DNA from: CAYWOS01 sp964459985
GTDB lineage: Bacteria; Bacillota; Clostridia; Christensenellales; Aristaeellaceae
Direction of reading: 5' to 3'
Length of the DNA stretch: 64,000 nucleotides
NCBI GenBank assembly: GCA_964459985.1
Contig: CAYWOS010000009.1
Coordinates: 1 to 64,000 of the forward strand
The translations under genes were made by a program, and so were the position numbers. The notes below the pieces were generated by a model. It was not told where the DNA came from, ran no database searches, and worked only from the letters and a program-made list of their open reading frames with translations. Below are positions 45,356 through 55,815 of the stretch, in pieces (position 1 is the first letter of the stretch; the number at the start of each line of letters is the position of its first letter).

Positions 45356-46056
45356 AGCGGCTGCTGGGCGACCTCCGCCGCGCCGACGACGCCTATCATC
45401 TCATCGGACAGGACGCGCGCGTCGCCGTCGGGCTGTCGGGCGGCAAGGATTCCATGGCGCTTTTGTACCTGCTCAAGGCATATCGGAGGTTTCAGGGCAA
45501 GTCGTTTGCATTGCGCGCCGTCACGGTGACGACCGCCCCGGAATGCGACGTTTCGCCGCTTCAAACTGTCTGCGACGCGCTCGGCGTGCCCTTTTCCACC
45601 GTGACGGTTGATATCAAAGCCCGTCTTGAAGCCGAGAAAAACCCCTGCGCGCTGTGCGCGCGGACGCGGCGCGGCGCGCTGCTCAAAGCTGCGAAGGACG
45701 CCGGCTGCGACACACTGGCGCTGGGACATCACCGCGACGACGCCGTGCAAACCTTCGTCATGAGCGCGCTGAACGAGGGCAGGCTGCACGGTTTTCTGCC
45801 GAAATTGATCGCCGAAAACGGCGTCGCCGTCGTGCGTCCGCTGATTCTTGCGGAGGAAAGCGCCGTGATGCGGTTCGCGCGGCGTGAAAACCTTCCCGTT
45901 TGTCCCCTGCCCTGCCCCTACGCCGGGCATACCGAGCGGCAGGCGGTCGCCGGGCTGCTCGACCGCCTCGAGGAAGCGCGCCCGGGCGCGAAAGCCAAGC
46001 TCGCCGCCGCGCTTCAGCGCGATCTCTATCCATCCGATCAAGGAGCGCAGACATGA
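45352..46056 (+). CDS. TtcA-like tRNA 2-thiolation protein (PP-loop ATPase)
   Basis: A 234-residue PP-loop protein with SGGKDS (GLSGGKDSMAL) and the TtcA-type Cys pair CALCARTRRG plus a second CPLPCPYAGHTE, used for iron-sulfur or sulfur transfer. Members thiolate C32 of tRNA; here the exact target is not proven. The GTG start overlaps the esterase stop by 4 bp; the stop overlaps recD2. Confidence 0.85.
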   Translation: MKRLLGDLRRADDAYHLIGQDARVAVGLSGGKDSMALLYLLKAYRRFQGKSFALRAVTVTTAPECDVSPLQTVCDALGVPFSTVTVDIKARLEAEKNPCALCARTRRGALLKAAKDAGCDTLALGHHRDDAVQTFVMSALNEGRLHGFLPKLIAENGVAVVRPLILAEESAVMRFARRENLPVCPLPCPYAGHTERQAVAGLLDRLEEARPGAKAKLAAALQRDLYPSDQGAQT

Positions 46057-48239
46057 CCGAAACGCTGTCCGCCGTCATGGAAGAAACCATTTTCCGCAAC
46101 GAGGAAAACGGTTATTCGGTCATCACGGTGCGCGCCGGGCGCGACGAAGTCACGGTGGTGGGCACGCTGCCCGCGCTGTCGGCGGGCGAACAGGTGGTGT
46201 TCGCGGGCGCATGGACCGAGCATCCGCAGTACGGCAAGCAATGGAAGGCGACGACCTGCGAGATCACCAAGCCGACGACCATGCTCGGCATCGAGCGCTT
46301 CCTGTCCTCCGGGCTGATCACCACGGTCGGTCCGGCGACGGCGAAGCTGATCGTCGAGCAATTCGGGCTGAAAACGCTCGATATCATCAGCGAACACCCC
46401 GAGCGGCTCGTCGAGGTGCGCGGCATCGGCAATAAGCGCGCCGCCGCCATCGCCGACAGCTTCCGCGAGCAGTACGCCGCGCGCGAAGTCATGGTTTTTT
46501 TACAGTCCTACGGCGTCACGCCCTCTTTATCCGTCAAGATCGCCAACTGCTACGGCGAGCGCGCCGTATCGGTCGTCAAACAAAACCCCTATAAGCTCAT
46601 CGACGACATCGAGGGCGTCGGCTTTCTGACCGCCGACCGCATCGCCCTGTCGCTGGGCGTGCGCGAGGACAGCGAATACCGCCTGCGCGCCGGCATCAAG
46701 TACGTTCTGACCGAAGCGGCGAACGCCGCGGGGCACACCTATCTGCCCAACGAAGTGCTGAACGAGCGGGCGGCCTACATGCTGCGCGTGCCGCAGGATA
46801 CGATCGCCGTGCTGCTCCAGTCGCTTTTGCTCTCGCGCGAACTGATCTTCACCGATCTGGACGGCGTCGAAGCCGTTTGCCTGCCGCCCTTCCATTACAC
46901 CGAGATCGAAATCGCCGCGCGGCTCCACGCGCTGATGAACGCGAGCCAGACCTCCATTCCCCAAGCCATCGATCAAAAGATCGCCGATTTTGAGCGGACG
47001 CACGATATCGCGTTCAGCGCGAACCAGCGCCGCGCCGTTTCCGAGGCGATATCGAGCGGGCTGATGATCATCACGGGCGGCCCGGGCACGGGCAAAACGA
47101 CCATCATCAACTGCATCATCGATTTGCTCGGCGAGCGCGTGCTGCTCGCCGCGCCGACGGGACGCGCCGCCAAGCGCATGACCGAGGCGACGGGGCACGA
47201 GGCGAAAACCATTCACCGTTTGCTTGAATATACCGGCGACGCCGAAGCGTTCCAGCGCAACGAGGAACGCCCGCTCGACTGCGACTGCGTGATCGTGGAC
47301 GAGATGTCGATGGTCGATATCTTCCTCATGCGCGCGCTGCTGCGCGCCGTCGTCAAGGGCACGCGGCTCATTCTGGTCGGCGACGCCGATCAATTGCCCT
47401 CGGTCGGCGCGGGCAACGTGCTGGGCGATATGCTGGCGAGCGGCGTCGTCCCCAGCGTGCGCCTGACGGATATTTTCAGGCAGGAGAGCCAAAGCCTGAT
47501 CGTGCAGAACGCGCACAGCATCAATCACGGCGATCTGCCCGTCCTGAACCGCCGCGACAGCGATTTCTTTTTCGAGCGCAAGCTGCGCGCCGAGGAAGCC
47601 GCCGAGACCGTCGTGGCGCTGTGCTCGCGACGCCTGCCCGCCTTCCTCAAATCGGACGATCCCGTGCGCGATATTCAACCGCTTTCACCCACAAAAAAGG
47701 GCGCGTGCGGCGTGTATCAGCTCAACCGTCTGCTTCAGGCGGCGCTGAATCCGCCCGATTCGCGCAAAAAGCAAACGCTGTACCGCGACACGGTGTTTCG
47801 CGAGGGTGACAAGGTGATGCACGTGAGGAACAACTATCAGCTCGAGTGGCGCACCGACGCCGGCGAGGAAGGCGCGGGCGTATTCAACGGCGATATCGGC
47901 TTCATCACCGCCGTGGACAACGACGAGCATATCGTATCGGTCTGCTACGACGAGGAGCGGTACGTCGATTACACCTTTCAGCAGCTCGAGGAGCTGGAGC
48001 TTGCCTACTGCCTGTCGGTGCACAAAAGCCAGGGCGGCGAATTCCCCTGCGTCGTCATGCCGGTGGTCGGCGGGCCGCCCATGCTGCTCACGCGCAATCT
48101 GTTCTACACGGCGCTGACGCGCGCCCGGAAGCTGGTCGTGCTGGTCGGGCAGGAGAAATACATCGCCGATATGGTGCGCAACGACCACATCGCCACGCGC
48201 TTTACGGCGCTCAAAAAGCGCCTGCTCGAGACATGCTGA
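46053..48239 (+). CDS. recD2: ATP-dependent RecD2-family DNA helicase
   Basis: A 728-residue 5'-3' superfamily 1B helicase of the stand-alone RecD2 type. It has the N-terminal OB/HhH region (GIGNKRAAAIA and GVGFLTADRIA), Walker A GGPGTGKTT (about 343), DE box VDEMSMVD, SVGAGNVLGD and the C-terminal motif ALTRARKLVV. Lengths and the HhH part separate it from RecD of RecBCD. AAGGAG 7 nt before the ATG at 46053, overlapping the ttcA-like stop. Confidence 0.95.
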   Translation: MTETLSAVMEETIFRNEENGYSVITVRAGRDEVTVVGTLPALSAGEQVVFAGAWTEHPQYGKQWKATTCEITKPTTMLGIERFLSSGLITTVGPATAKLIVEQFGLKTLDIISEHPERLVEVRGIGNKRAAAIADSFREQYAAREVMVFLQSYGVTPSLSVKIANCYGERAVSVVKQNPYKLIDDIEGVGFLTADRIALSLGVREDSEYRLRAGIKYVLTEAANAAGHTYLPNEVLNERAAYMLRVPQDTIAVLLQSLLLSRELIFTDLDGVEAVCLPPFHYTEIEIAARLHALMNASQTSIPQAIDQKIADFERTHDIAFSANQRRAVSEAISSGLMIITGGPGTGKTTIINCIIDLLGERVLLAAPTGRAAKRMTEATGHEAKTIHRLLEYTGDAEAFQRNEERPLDCDCVIVDEMSMVDIFLMRALLRAVVKGTRLILVGDADQLPSVGAGNVLGDMLASGVVPSVRLTDIFRQESQSLIVQNAHSINHGDLPVLNRRDSDFFFERKLRAEEAAETVVALCSRRLPAFLKSDDPVRDIQPLSPTKKGACGVYQLNRLLQAALNPPDSRKKQTLYRDTVFREGDKVMHVRNNYQLEWRTDAGEEGAGVFNGDIGFITAVDNDEHIVSVCYDEERYVDYTFQQLEELELAYCLSVHKSQGGEFPCVVMPVVGGPPMLLTRNLFYTALTRARKLVVLVGQEKYIADMVRNDHIATRFTALKKRLLETC

Positions 48240-48961
48240 CGCGCGCGCTTTTCCTGCTTGAAAACGCGCTTTTCCCGCGCGCGGCGTGCTGCGCGGTATG
48301 CGGCGATCTGCGGCGCGCAAGCGACGAGGACTGCCTGTGCGACGCCTGCCGCGAGGCGCTGAAATCGCTGCGCGTGCCGCCCGAGGCGTGCGAACGTTGT
48401 TTGTCCCTTGTGGCGCGGGGCAAGCCGTGCGCGCTGTGCGCAGGCCCGTTCATGCGATCCATCGATCGCGTGTACGCGCCCTTTATCTACCACGGCGCGG
48501 CGGCGAAGATCATCAAGGATTTCAAGTTCGAGTCGACAAACGACATGCTGCCCTTCCTGTGCGACCGCATGACGGAATCGCTCAAAACGCGCGATTTCAC
48601 GCTGATATCGCCCGTGCCGCTCCACAAATCGCGCGAGCGCGAACGCGGCGTCAATCAGGCGATGCTGCTGGCGAAGGGCGTGAGCGAACGAATCGGCGTG
48701 CCCGCCGCCAATCCCCTGCGCCGCGTCCGCGCGACGCGCCCGCAAACCTCGCTGGATCAAAGAAAGCGAAAGCAAAACGTGCGCGGCGCGTTCGCCTGCG
48801 ACGCCGATCTGACGGGCGAAAAAGTGCTGCTGATCGACGACGTGCGCACCGTGGGCGCGACGGCCGCCGCCTGCGCCGAGGCGCTGCGCGAAAAGGGCGC
48901 CGAGAGCGTCAGTTTGCTGGTTGCGGCGGTCGTACTGCATTCAGCCGGAGGAAAAGCATGA
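48233..48961 (+). CDS. comF: ComF family phosphoribosyltransferase-fold protein
   Basis: A 242-residue ComF: two N-terminal zinc-ribbon Cys pairs (CAVCGD, CDAC; CERC, CALC) and a PRTase domain with the PRPP motif LLIDDVRTVGAT. ComF helps draw DNA through the membrane during transformation with ComFA. Start overlaps the RecD2 stop as ATGCTGA; no comFA nearby. Confidence 0.92.
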   Translation: MLTRALFLLENALFPRAACCAVCGDLRRASDEDCLCDACREALKSLRVPPEACERCLSLVARGKPCALCAGPFMRSIDRVYAPFIYHGAAAKIIKDFKFESTNDMLPFLCDRMTESLKTRDFTLISPVPLHKSRERERGVNQAMLLAKGVSERIGVPAANPLRRVRATRPQTSLDQRKRKQNVRGAFACDADLTGEKVLLIDDVRTVGATAAACAEALREKGAESVSLLVAAVVLHSAGGKA

Positions 48962-49659
48962 GCGAGTTTGAACGGCAAGCCCTTTTGATGGGCGCGGAAG
49001 CGATGGGAAAGCTCTGCCGCAGCCGCGTCGCGGTGTTCGGCGTCGGCGGCGTCGGCGCGGCGTGCGCCGAGGCGCTGGCGCGCGCGGGCGTCGGCGATAT
49101 CACGCTGATCGACGACGATACCGTGAGCGAAAGCAACATCAACCGCCAGCTCGTCGCACTGCACTCGACGGTGGGGCTGCCCAAGGCCGACTGCATGGCG
49201 GAAAGAATCCGCGACATCAACCCCCGCGCCGTCGTCCGTCCCGTGCGTATGTTCTACGGCGCGGACACCGTCGCGTCGCTGCCGCTCGATTTCGATTACG
49301 TCGCCGACTGCATCGATACCGTGACCTCCAAAACGCTGCTCATCCTGACGGCGCACGAACAAGGCGTGCCGATCATCAGCGCGCTGGGCACGGGCAACAA
49401 GCTCGATCCGGCGCGGCTCGAAATCGCCGATCTGTTCGATACCGCCGTATGTCCGCTCGCGCGCGTCATGCGTAAAAAGCTGAAAGACGCGGGGCTTTCA
49501 AGCCACCGCGTCGTGTATTCGCGCGAAACGCCGCGCGCGCTTTCCGAGCAGCCCGTCGAAAACGGCCGGCACATTCCGGGCAGCGTATCCTTCGTGCCGC
49601 CCGTCGCAGGATTCCTGATGGCGGGGTACATCGTGCGCGCGCTGGCGGGCGACGGCTGA
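48958..49659 (+). CDS. tcdA: tRNA threonylcarbamoyladenosine dehydratase (TcdA/CsdL family)
   Basis: A 233-residue E1-like enzyme cyclising t6A to ct6A at tRNA position 37. Nucleotide-binding GVGGVGAACAEALARAG, the arginine-containing ESNINRQLVA, and DCIDTVTSK are conserved. The ATG overlaps the ComF stop by 4 bp. It closes the coupled run with two tRNA-modifying genes. Confidence 0.92.
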   Translation: MSEFERQALLMGAEAMGKLCRSRVAVFGVGGVGAACAEALARAGVGDITLIDDDTVSESNINRQLVALHSTVGLPKADCMAERIRDINPRAVVRPVRMFYGADTVASLPLDFDYVADCIDTVTSKTLLILTAHEQGVPIISALGTGNKLDPARLEIADLFDTAVCPLARVMRKKLKDAGLSSHRVVYSRETPRALSEQPVENGRHIPGSVSFVPPVAGFLMAGYIVRALAGDG

Positions 49660-49664
49660 CCGCG

Positions 49665-51098
49665 TTACGCCTCCGCCGCGCCGTCCGTCTGCACGCCGCC
49701 GACAAGGTTGTTGATCCAGATGCCCCGCTTGAGCATGGCAAGGCCGATGAACACCTTGATCAGATCGGCGGCGACCACGATAGCGTAGAGCGGCACGATG
49801 GGCAGATCGGTGCCCAGCGCCAGAAACAGCGCGAGCGGGATGGCGACCACCCAAGTGAACGCGCAGTCGTACAGGAAGGTAATCATCGTTCTGCCGCCGG
49901 CGCGGAGGGTGAAGTAGGTGCAGTGCAGGAAGGCGTGCACCGGCATGAAGATCGCCGAGATCAGGATGAATTTTGAGGCGAGCGCGCGCACGCTGTCGTA
50001 CACGCTGCCGAAAAAGAGCGGGAACACGCCGGACAGCGCGCCCATGGCGATCGCGCCGCCCGTCGCGGCGACGACCGCCGTAAAGAGCAGCTTGTCGTCG
50101 GTCGCGCGCGCCTCCTTGAATTTGCCCGCGCCGAGCAGCTGCCCTACCATGATGGCGACGGCGCTGCCCATCGCCATGAGAATGATGAAGAACAGGTTGG
50201 TGATGGTCGAACAGATATTCATCGCGCCGAGCACTTCCAGCCCGCGCGTCGAGTAGCACCACGAAAGCGTCGTCATGCCCGCCGACCACAGAAACTCGTT
50301 CATCAGGAGCGGCGCGCCGCGCCGAATGATCTTTTTGCACAATTCGGCGGGAATGCGGAACTTGCGGTACGCGCCGACGATGAAGCGGTTGCGCTCGCCG
50401 TGGCGGTGCGTCCACGTGACGATTATGCCGCACTCGATGAAGCGCGACAGCACGGTGGCGTACGCCGCGCCGGCGACGCCGAGCTTCGGGAAGCCGAGGT
50501 TGCCGAAGATGAGCAGCCAGTTGAACACGAGGTTGACGACGATGGCGATCAGCCCCGCCTTCATGGGCAGCACCGTTTCGCCGTTCTCGCGCAGCGTGCC
50601 CGAATACGCCTGCTGCAAGGCGAAGGGCAGCAGCCCGAGCAGCATGACCGACATGTACGTTTTCCCGCTTTCGAAGGTCAGCGCGATATCGCCCTCGGCG
50701 CCGGTATCATGCATGAACGCGCGGATCAGGGGATCGCTGAAGCCCAAAAACACGCCGATCCACAGCACGAGCAGAAGCGCGGCCAGCACCAGCTTAAAGC
50801 GGAAGGTGTAACGAACGCCGTCCTGATCGCCCTGACCGACGAACTGCGCGCAGTATATGCCGGCGCCCGACAGCCCGCCGAAAATGCAGAGGTTGAAGAT
50901 GCTGATCAGCTGATTGACGACCGCGACGCCCGACATCTGCTCGGTGCCGACGGCGCCGACCATGAGGTTGTCCAGAAGATTGACGAAATTCGTGATGCCG
51001 TTCTGGATGATGATGGGCAGCGCGATGGCAATCAGCTTTTTGTAGAAATCCCTGTCGCCGATGAAACGGCTAAGACGGGGGCTGTGCGATAAACTCAC
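49665..51098 (-). CDS. MATE family multidrug efflux transporter
   Basis: A 477-residue membrane protein of about 12 helices with the MATE layout: an N-terminal ALPIIIQNGITNFVNLLDNL and a mirrored second half (LMNEFLWSAGM). Exports organic cations or drugs with Na+ or H+ antiport. Convergent with tcdA (5 bp between stops). Promoter at 51154-51183. Confidence 0.92.
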   Translation of the reverse strand: MSLSHSPRLSRFIGDRDFYKKLIAIALPIIIQNGITNFVNLLDNLMVGAVGTEQMSGVAVVNQLISIFNLCIFGGLSGAGIYCAQFVGQGDQDGVRYTFRFKLVLAALLLVLWIGVFLGFSDPLIRAFMHDTGAEGDIALTFESGKTYMSVMLLGLLPFALQQAYSGTLRENGETVLPMKAGLIAIVVNLVFNWLLIFGNLGFPKLGVAGAAYATVLSRFIECGIIVTWTHRHGERNRFIVGAYRKFRIPAELCKKIIRRGAPLLMNEFLWSAGMTTLSWCYSTRGLEVLGAMNICSTITNLFFIILMAMGSAVAIMVGQLLGAGKFKEARATDDKLLFTAVVAATGGAIAMGALSGVFPLFFGSVYDSVRALASKFILISAIFMPVHAFLHCTYFTLRAGGRTMITFLYDCAFTWVVAIPLALFLALGTDLPIVPLYAIVVAADLIKVFIGLAMLKRGIWINNLVGGVQTDGAAEA

Positions 51099-51153
51099 GG
51101 CTGAATCCTTTCCGATCCGAAGTACAGGCTCCCTTCAAGCAAAAGAGCAGATG

Positions 51154-51183
51154 ATTTTATCACATATTCGACTGATTTGTCAA
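51154..51183 (-). promoter_or_regulatory. Promoter of the MATE gene
   Basis: On the minus strand TTGACA (51183-51178), 18-bp spacer, TAAAAT (51159-51154), about 55 bp upstream. Confidence 0.7.
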
Positions 51184-51200
51184 ACAAAAGAGAGGGCACG

Positions 51201-52394
51201 ATGGAAAAAAGAACGCTGACGAAAAAACAGGCGGCGCGGTACATGCTCTGGCGGCAGGGCCTGATCGGCGCGCACCGCTTTACCGGCAAAACGGGCGCGC
51301 TGCGATTCTTGCGGCAGGCGGGCAGCATCCAGTTCGATCCGGTGGACGTATGCGGGAAAAACGCCGAATTGACGCTGCAATCGCGCGTCAAGGGCTTCAG
51401 GAAAAGCGATCTGTACGATTTGTTGTACAAGGATCGCCTGCTGCTTGATCACTACGACAAGAACCTGTGCATCGTGCCGACGGAGGATTGGCCGGCGCTC
51501 GCGCGCGAGAGGCAAAAGAACGCCGAATGGCTGCGCAGCCGCGAGCAGGTCGAGCCCGTCCGCGCGCTGGTGCGGGCGGAAATCGAAAAGCGCGGCGCGC
51601 TGTCCTCCTCCGATCTGCCGATGGACGAAGTGGTATCGTGGTACTGGAGCGATACGCGGCTCGCCCGCGCCGCGCTGGACAGCATGTATTACAGCGGCGA
51701 GCTCGCCGTCCATCACAGGAAAAACGCGATCAAGTATTACGATCTCGCCGAAAAGCTGCTGCCGCCCGAAGTATTCGGCGCGCCCGACCCCTTCGATTCG
51801 GACGAAAGCTGCCGCGCGTGGCGCGCGGCGCGGCGCATCGGCGCGGTGGGCATGCTGTGGAACGCGCCGTCGGACGCGTGGCTCAACCTGCCCGATATGA
51901 AAGCCGGCGGGCGTGACGCGGCGTTTTCGCGCCTGATTCGCGACGGTCGGCTTGCCGAAATGACCGTCGAGGGGATCAAAAGGCCTTTCTACTGCCTGAC
52001 GGAAGCGCTGCCCGACGTCGATTTTATCCTGACCGGCCCGCGCCTCAAACGCCGATGCGAGGCGCTCGCGCCGCTCGATTGCTTCCTGTGGGACAGAAAA
52101 CTGATCGCGGCGATCTTCGATTTCGACTATACATGGGAGATCTACACGCCCGAGCATTTGCGTAAATACGGACATTATGTGCTGCCCGTGATCGAGGGCG
52201 ACCGCTTTATCGGGCGCGTCGAGGCGATCTGCGACCGCAAACGGGGCGTGATGACGTCGCCGCGCTTCTGGTATGAGCGGGGAATTGGCCCGAACGAGCG
52301 CCTGACCGAAGCGGTGAACGGCTGTCTTGCGCGTCTGGCGGCGTTCAATGATTGCTCGCTTGATTTATCGGGACAAACTGTATATAATGGTTGA
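51201..52394 (+). CDS. YcaQ/AlkX-type DNA glycosylase (winged-helix)
   Basis: A 397-residue HTH_42 superfamily protein. The QxD motif (Gln44-Phe-Asp46, GSIQFDPVD), characteristic of YcaQ/AlkZ glycosylases that unhook interstrand crosslinks, is intact. Start follows GAGAGGGCACG; an upstream GTG-like start is less likely. It converges with nothing; the moxR promoter lies in its 3' end. Confidence 0.85.
   Translation: MEKRTLTKKQAARYMLWRQGLIGAHRFTGKTGALRFLRQAGSIQFDPVDVCGKNAELTLQSRVKGFRKSDLYDLLYKDRLLLDHYDKNLCIVPTEDWPALARERQKNAEWLRSREQVEPVRALVRAEIEKRGALSSSDLPMDEVVSWYWSDTRLARAALDSMYYSGELAVHHRKNAIKYYDLAEKLLPPEVFGAPDPFDSDESCRAWRAARRIGAVGMLWNAPSDAWLNLPDMKAGGRDAAFSRLIRDGRLAEMTVEGIKRPFYCLTEALPDVDFILTGPRLKRRCEALAPLDCFLWDRKLIAAIFDFDYTWEIYTPEHLRKYGHYVLPVIEGDRFIGRVEAICDRKRGVMTSPRFWYERGIGPNERLTEAVNGCLARLAAFNDCSLDLSGQTVYNG
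52360..52388 (+). promoter_or_regulatory. Promoter of the MoxR-DUF58 operon
   Basis: TTGATT (52360-52365), 17-bp spacer, TATAAT (52383-52388), 34 bp upstream of moxR and inside the end of the glycosylase gene. Confidence 0.7.
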
Positions 52395-52421
52395 GAATTT
52401 ACGCGATTGACGGAGGATATC

Positions 52422-53368
<947 letters not shown>

Positions 53369-53372
<4 letters not shown>

Positions 53373-54457
53373 GCGTATGGGTGCTCGTCGCGGTCTTCGC
53401 GCTGCTCGCCGAGATCCAGCATATCCTCATCCGCCGCAGCGCGCTTCCGCGCATCCGGTACAAGCGCTATTTTTCGGCGCGCGAGGCGTTCGAGGGCGAT
53501 GAGATCGAATTGATCGAGGTCATCCGCAACGATCGCTTTTTGCTGATCCCGTGGCTGCGCGCCGAAACCAAGGTATCGCCCAATCTGCGCTTCGGCCGGC
53601 AGGAAAACCTCGATATCCGCGCGACGGCGTATCACAAGAGCGTGTTCCTGCTGATGCCCTTTCAGCAGGTGACGCGGCGGCATCGGGTCACGCTGATGCG
53701 GCGCGGGCAGTACGATCTGGGGCACGTCGCGCTGACGGTGGGCGATCTGATGTCGCTCGGGCTGGACACCGCCGAGCTTGCCTTTCCCGACGCCGTGATC
53801 AACGTATACCCGAGGCTGTTAAGCCCCGACGCCGTGCCGCTCCCCATCTCCAAATTGCAGGGCGATCTCGTCGTGCGGCGGCATCTGATCGCCGATCCCT
53901 TCCTCGTCAACGGCATCCGGCCCTATCAGATCGGCGACAACCGCCGTGATATCCATTGGGGCGCGACGGCGCGCACCGGGCAGATGCAGGTGAAAACGCA
54001 CGATTACACCGCCGACACGCGCCTGATGATCGTGCTCAACGGGCAAATGCGCCCCGATCAATGGGGCGAACTGATGGATTACGAAACGGACGTGATCGAG
54101 CGCGGGCTGTCGCTCGCCGCGACCGCCGCCGCGCGCGCGCTGTCATGCGGCGTTCCCGTCGGCTTCGCCGCCAATCTGCCCTTTCTTGAGGAAAAGGAAT
54201 GCGCGCGGCTGTCGCCCGCGTGGCACGCGGCGCGGCTTGAGGAAATGCTGCTCGCGCTGTCGCGGATTCGGATCGTCCGTGTCCGGCGCTTTCCCACGCT
54301 GCTGGACGATCTGACGGCGCTGCGCGATACCGATTTCCTGATCCTCTCGCCCTATCTGGACGCGGAAATCGAGGAAAAAGCGGACGCGCTCAAGCAGGCG
54401 GGCAATACCGCTACGTTTTGTCTGATCGAGGCGGAGGCGCGCGAGCATGAAAATTGA
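53369..54457 (+). CDS. DUF58 domain protein
   Basis: A 362-residue protein with one N-terminal membrane segment (about 4-20) and the DUF58 signature GIRPYQIGDNRRDIHWGATART in two parts. The MoxR-DUF58-membrane protein order is widespread and linked to envelope or stress functions. ATGA overlap with moxR; the next gene starts 11 bp before its stop. Confidence 0.85.
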
Positions 54458-55718
54458 TTCAAAAACTTTCCTGAACAAATCGCTTGTCGCGCTGACGCTG
54501 CTGCTGGGCGTTTCGCCCGTTTTCTTCATGCTCGGCGCGGGGCTTTTACCCGATCATCCCGCGTATTGGTATCTTTTCCCCTGCGCCGCGTGTCTGCTGG
54601 GCATTCTGTCCTATATCGTTCCCGACAGGCATCGCATGGCGTGGACGGCGCTTTCCGCCGTCCTTCTGACGGCGGCGGGCCTGATCCTGCTGCTGCCGCT
54701 CGGCGTTCTGCCTTTCTTTCTGCTGCTCGCGGCGCTGATCCTTCTGTTCCTGCTGCCGCCGGCCTATCGCAGGCCGCTCGGCGCGGAATGGCCGATCTCG
54801 GTATGGGCGACATGCCTGTGCGCGCATCTGGCCGCCAATCTGATGTCGGGAAGCGGCAGCGCGTTCGCGCCCGTCCGCACGCCGCTGACCGTCGCGTTCG
54901 CGCTCTTCGCGCTGTCCGGCGCGCTGCTGATCAATTATATCTCGCTGCGCGGCGGCATGGGCGGCGACACGCGCCCGCCCAAGACGATCAGGCGGCGCAA
55001 CATGCTGGCGACGGCGCTGATGTACGCGCTCGCGCTGATCGCCGCGCTGTGGGACACCGTCGCGCGCGCGCTGCAGGCGGCGGTGGATTTCATCAAGTAT
55101 ATCATTTTCACCGTCCTCGATTTTATCGCCGGCCTCTTCCCCGAGCAGGGCGCGCCGGGCGACGGCGGCGGCGGCGACATGGATCTGTCGGCGTTGATGG
55201 GCGAAGCGCCTCCCGAACCGAGCGCCTTCGCGCGCCTGATGGAGAAAATCTTCATCGGCATCGCCGTCGCGCTGGCGGCGGCGGCGGCGCTGTTTTGCCT
55301 TTTCCTGATCGGGAAAAAGCTCGTCAGGCTCCTGAAAAAGCTGCTCGCGCGCCTGCGCGAGTACGCATCCTCGGTCGGCGAAGGCTACACCGATCAGGCG
55401 GAGAGCACGTTCAGCCTCGAGCAATGGACGCAGGCCGCGCGGGAGGGCGTGGGCAGGCTGCTGCGCCGCCGCGAACGCCCGACGCCGTGGAAGCAGCTCG
55501 ACGGGCGCGCGCGCGTGCGGCGGCTGTACGCCGATTATCTGAAGCGCCGCCCCGCCGCGCCCGCCGACACCGCGCGCGAAGCGCTAATGCGCGACAAGCG
55601 TCTGCCCGCCGCGGGCGAGTTCGCCGCGCTGTACGACCGCGCGCGGTACAGCGCGCATGACATCGACCCCGCCGACGCCGACGCCCTCCGCGCCCGCGTG
55701 GCGGACGAGGGGAAGTAG
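54447..55718 (+). CDS. Membrane protein with DUF4129-like C-terminus
   Basis: A 423-residue membrane protein with several N-terminal helices (from about 10 to 245), a further single helix at about 268-290 and a soluble end resembling DUF4129 (LYADYLKRR, FAALYDRARYS). In related operons the third gene is a transglutaminase-like TgpA; here the transglutaminase core (Cys-His-Asp) is missing. Overlaps DUF58 by 11 bp. Confidence 0.75.
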   Translation: MKIDSKTFLNKSLVALTLLLGVSPVFFMLGAGLLPDHPAYWYLFPCAACLLGILSYIVPDRHRMAWTALSAVLLTAAGLILLLPLGVLPFFLLLAALILLFLLPPAYRRPLGAEWPISVWATCLCAHLAANLMSGSGSAFAPVRTPLTVAFALFALSGALLINYISLRGGMGGDTRPPKTIRRRNMLATALMYALALIAALWDTVARALQAAVDFIKYIIFTVLDFIAGLFPEQGAPGDGGGGDMDLSALMGEAPPEPSAFARLMEKIFIGIAVALAAAAALFCLFLIGKKLVRLLKKLLARLREYASSVGEGYTDQAESTFSLEQWTQAAREGVGRLLRRRERPTPWKQLDGRARVRRLYADYLKRRPAAPADTAREALMRDKRLPAAGEFAALYDRARYSAHDIDPADADALRARVADEGK

Positions 55719-55742
55719 GGGCGAAAAACGCCGACACAAAAC

Positions 55743-55779
55743 AAAGGGAGAGGCCTTGCATCGGAAGCCTCTCCCCTTT
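55743..55779 (+). terminator. Terminator of the MoxR-DUF58 operon
   Basis: Stem AAAGGGAGAGGC (55743-55754) and GCCTCTCCCCTTT (55767-55779) with 12-nt loop; also serviceable on the other strand. Confidence 0.8.
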
Positions 55780-55815
55780 ATATTTGCGATCATCAACCGA
55801 TCGGCATGGATCGCG

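Noticed and set aside
45352..46056. TilS (tRNA-Ile lysidine synthetase) instead of a TtcA-like protein
   Set aside because: The CALC pair and second CxxxC-type cluster fit TtcA; TilS lacks these cysteines and is longer.
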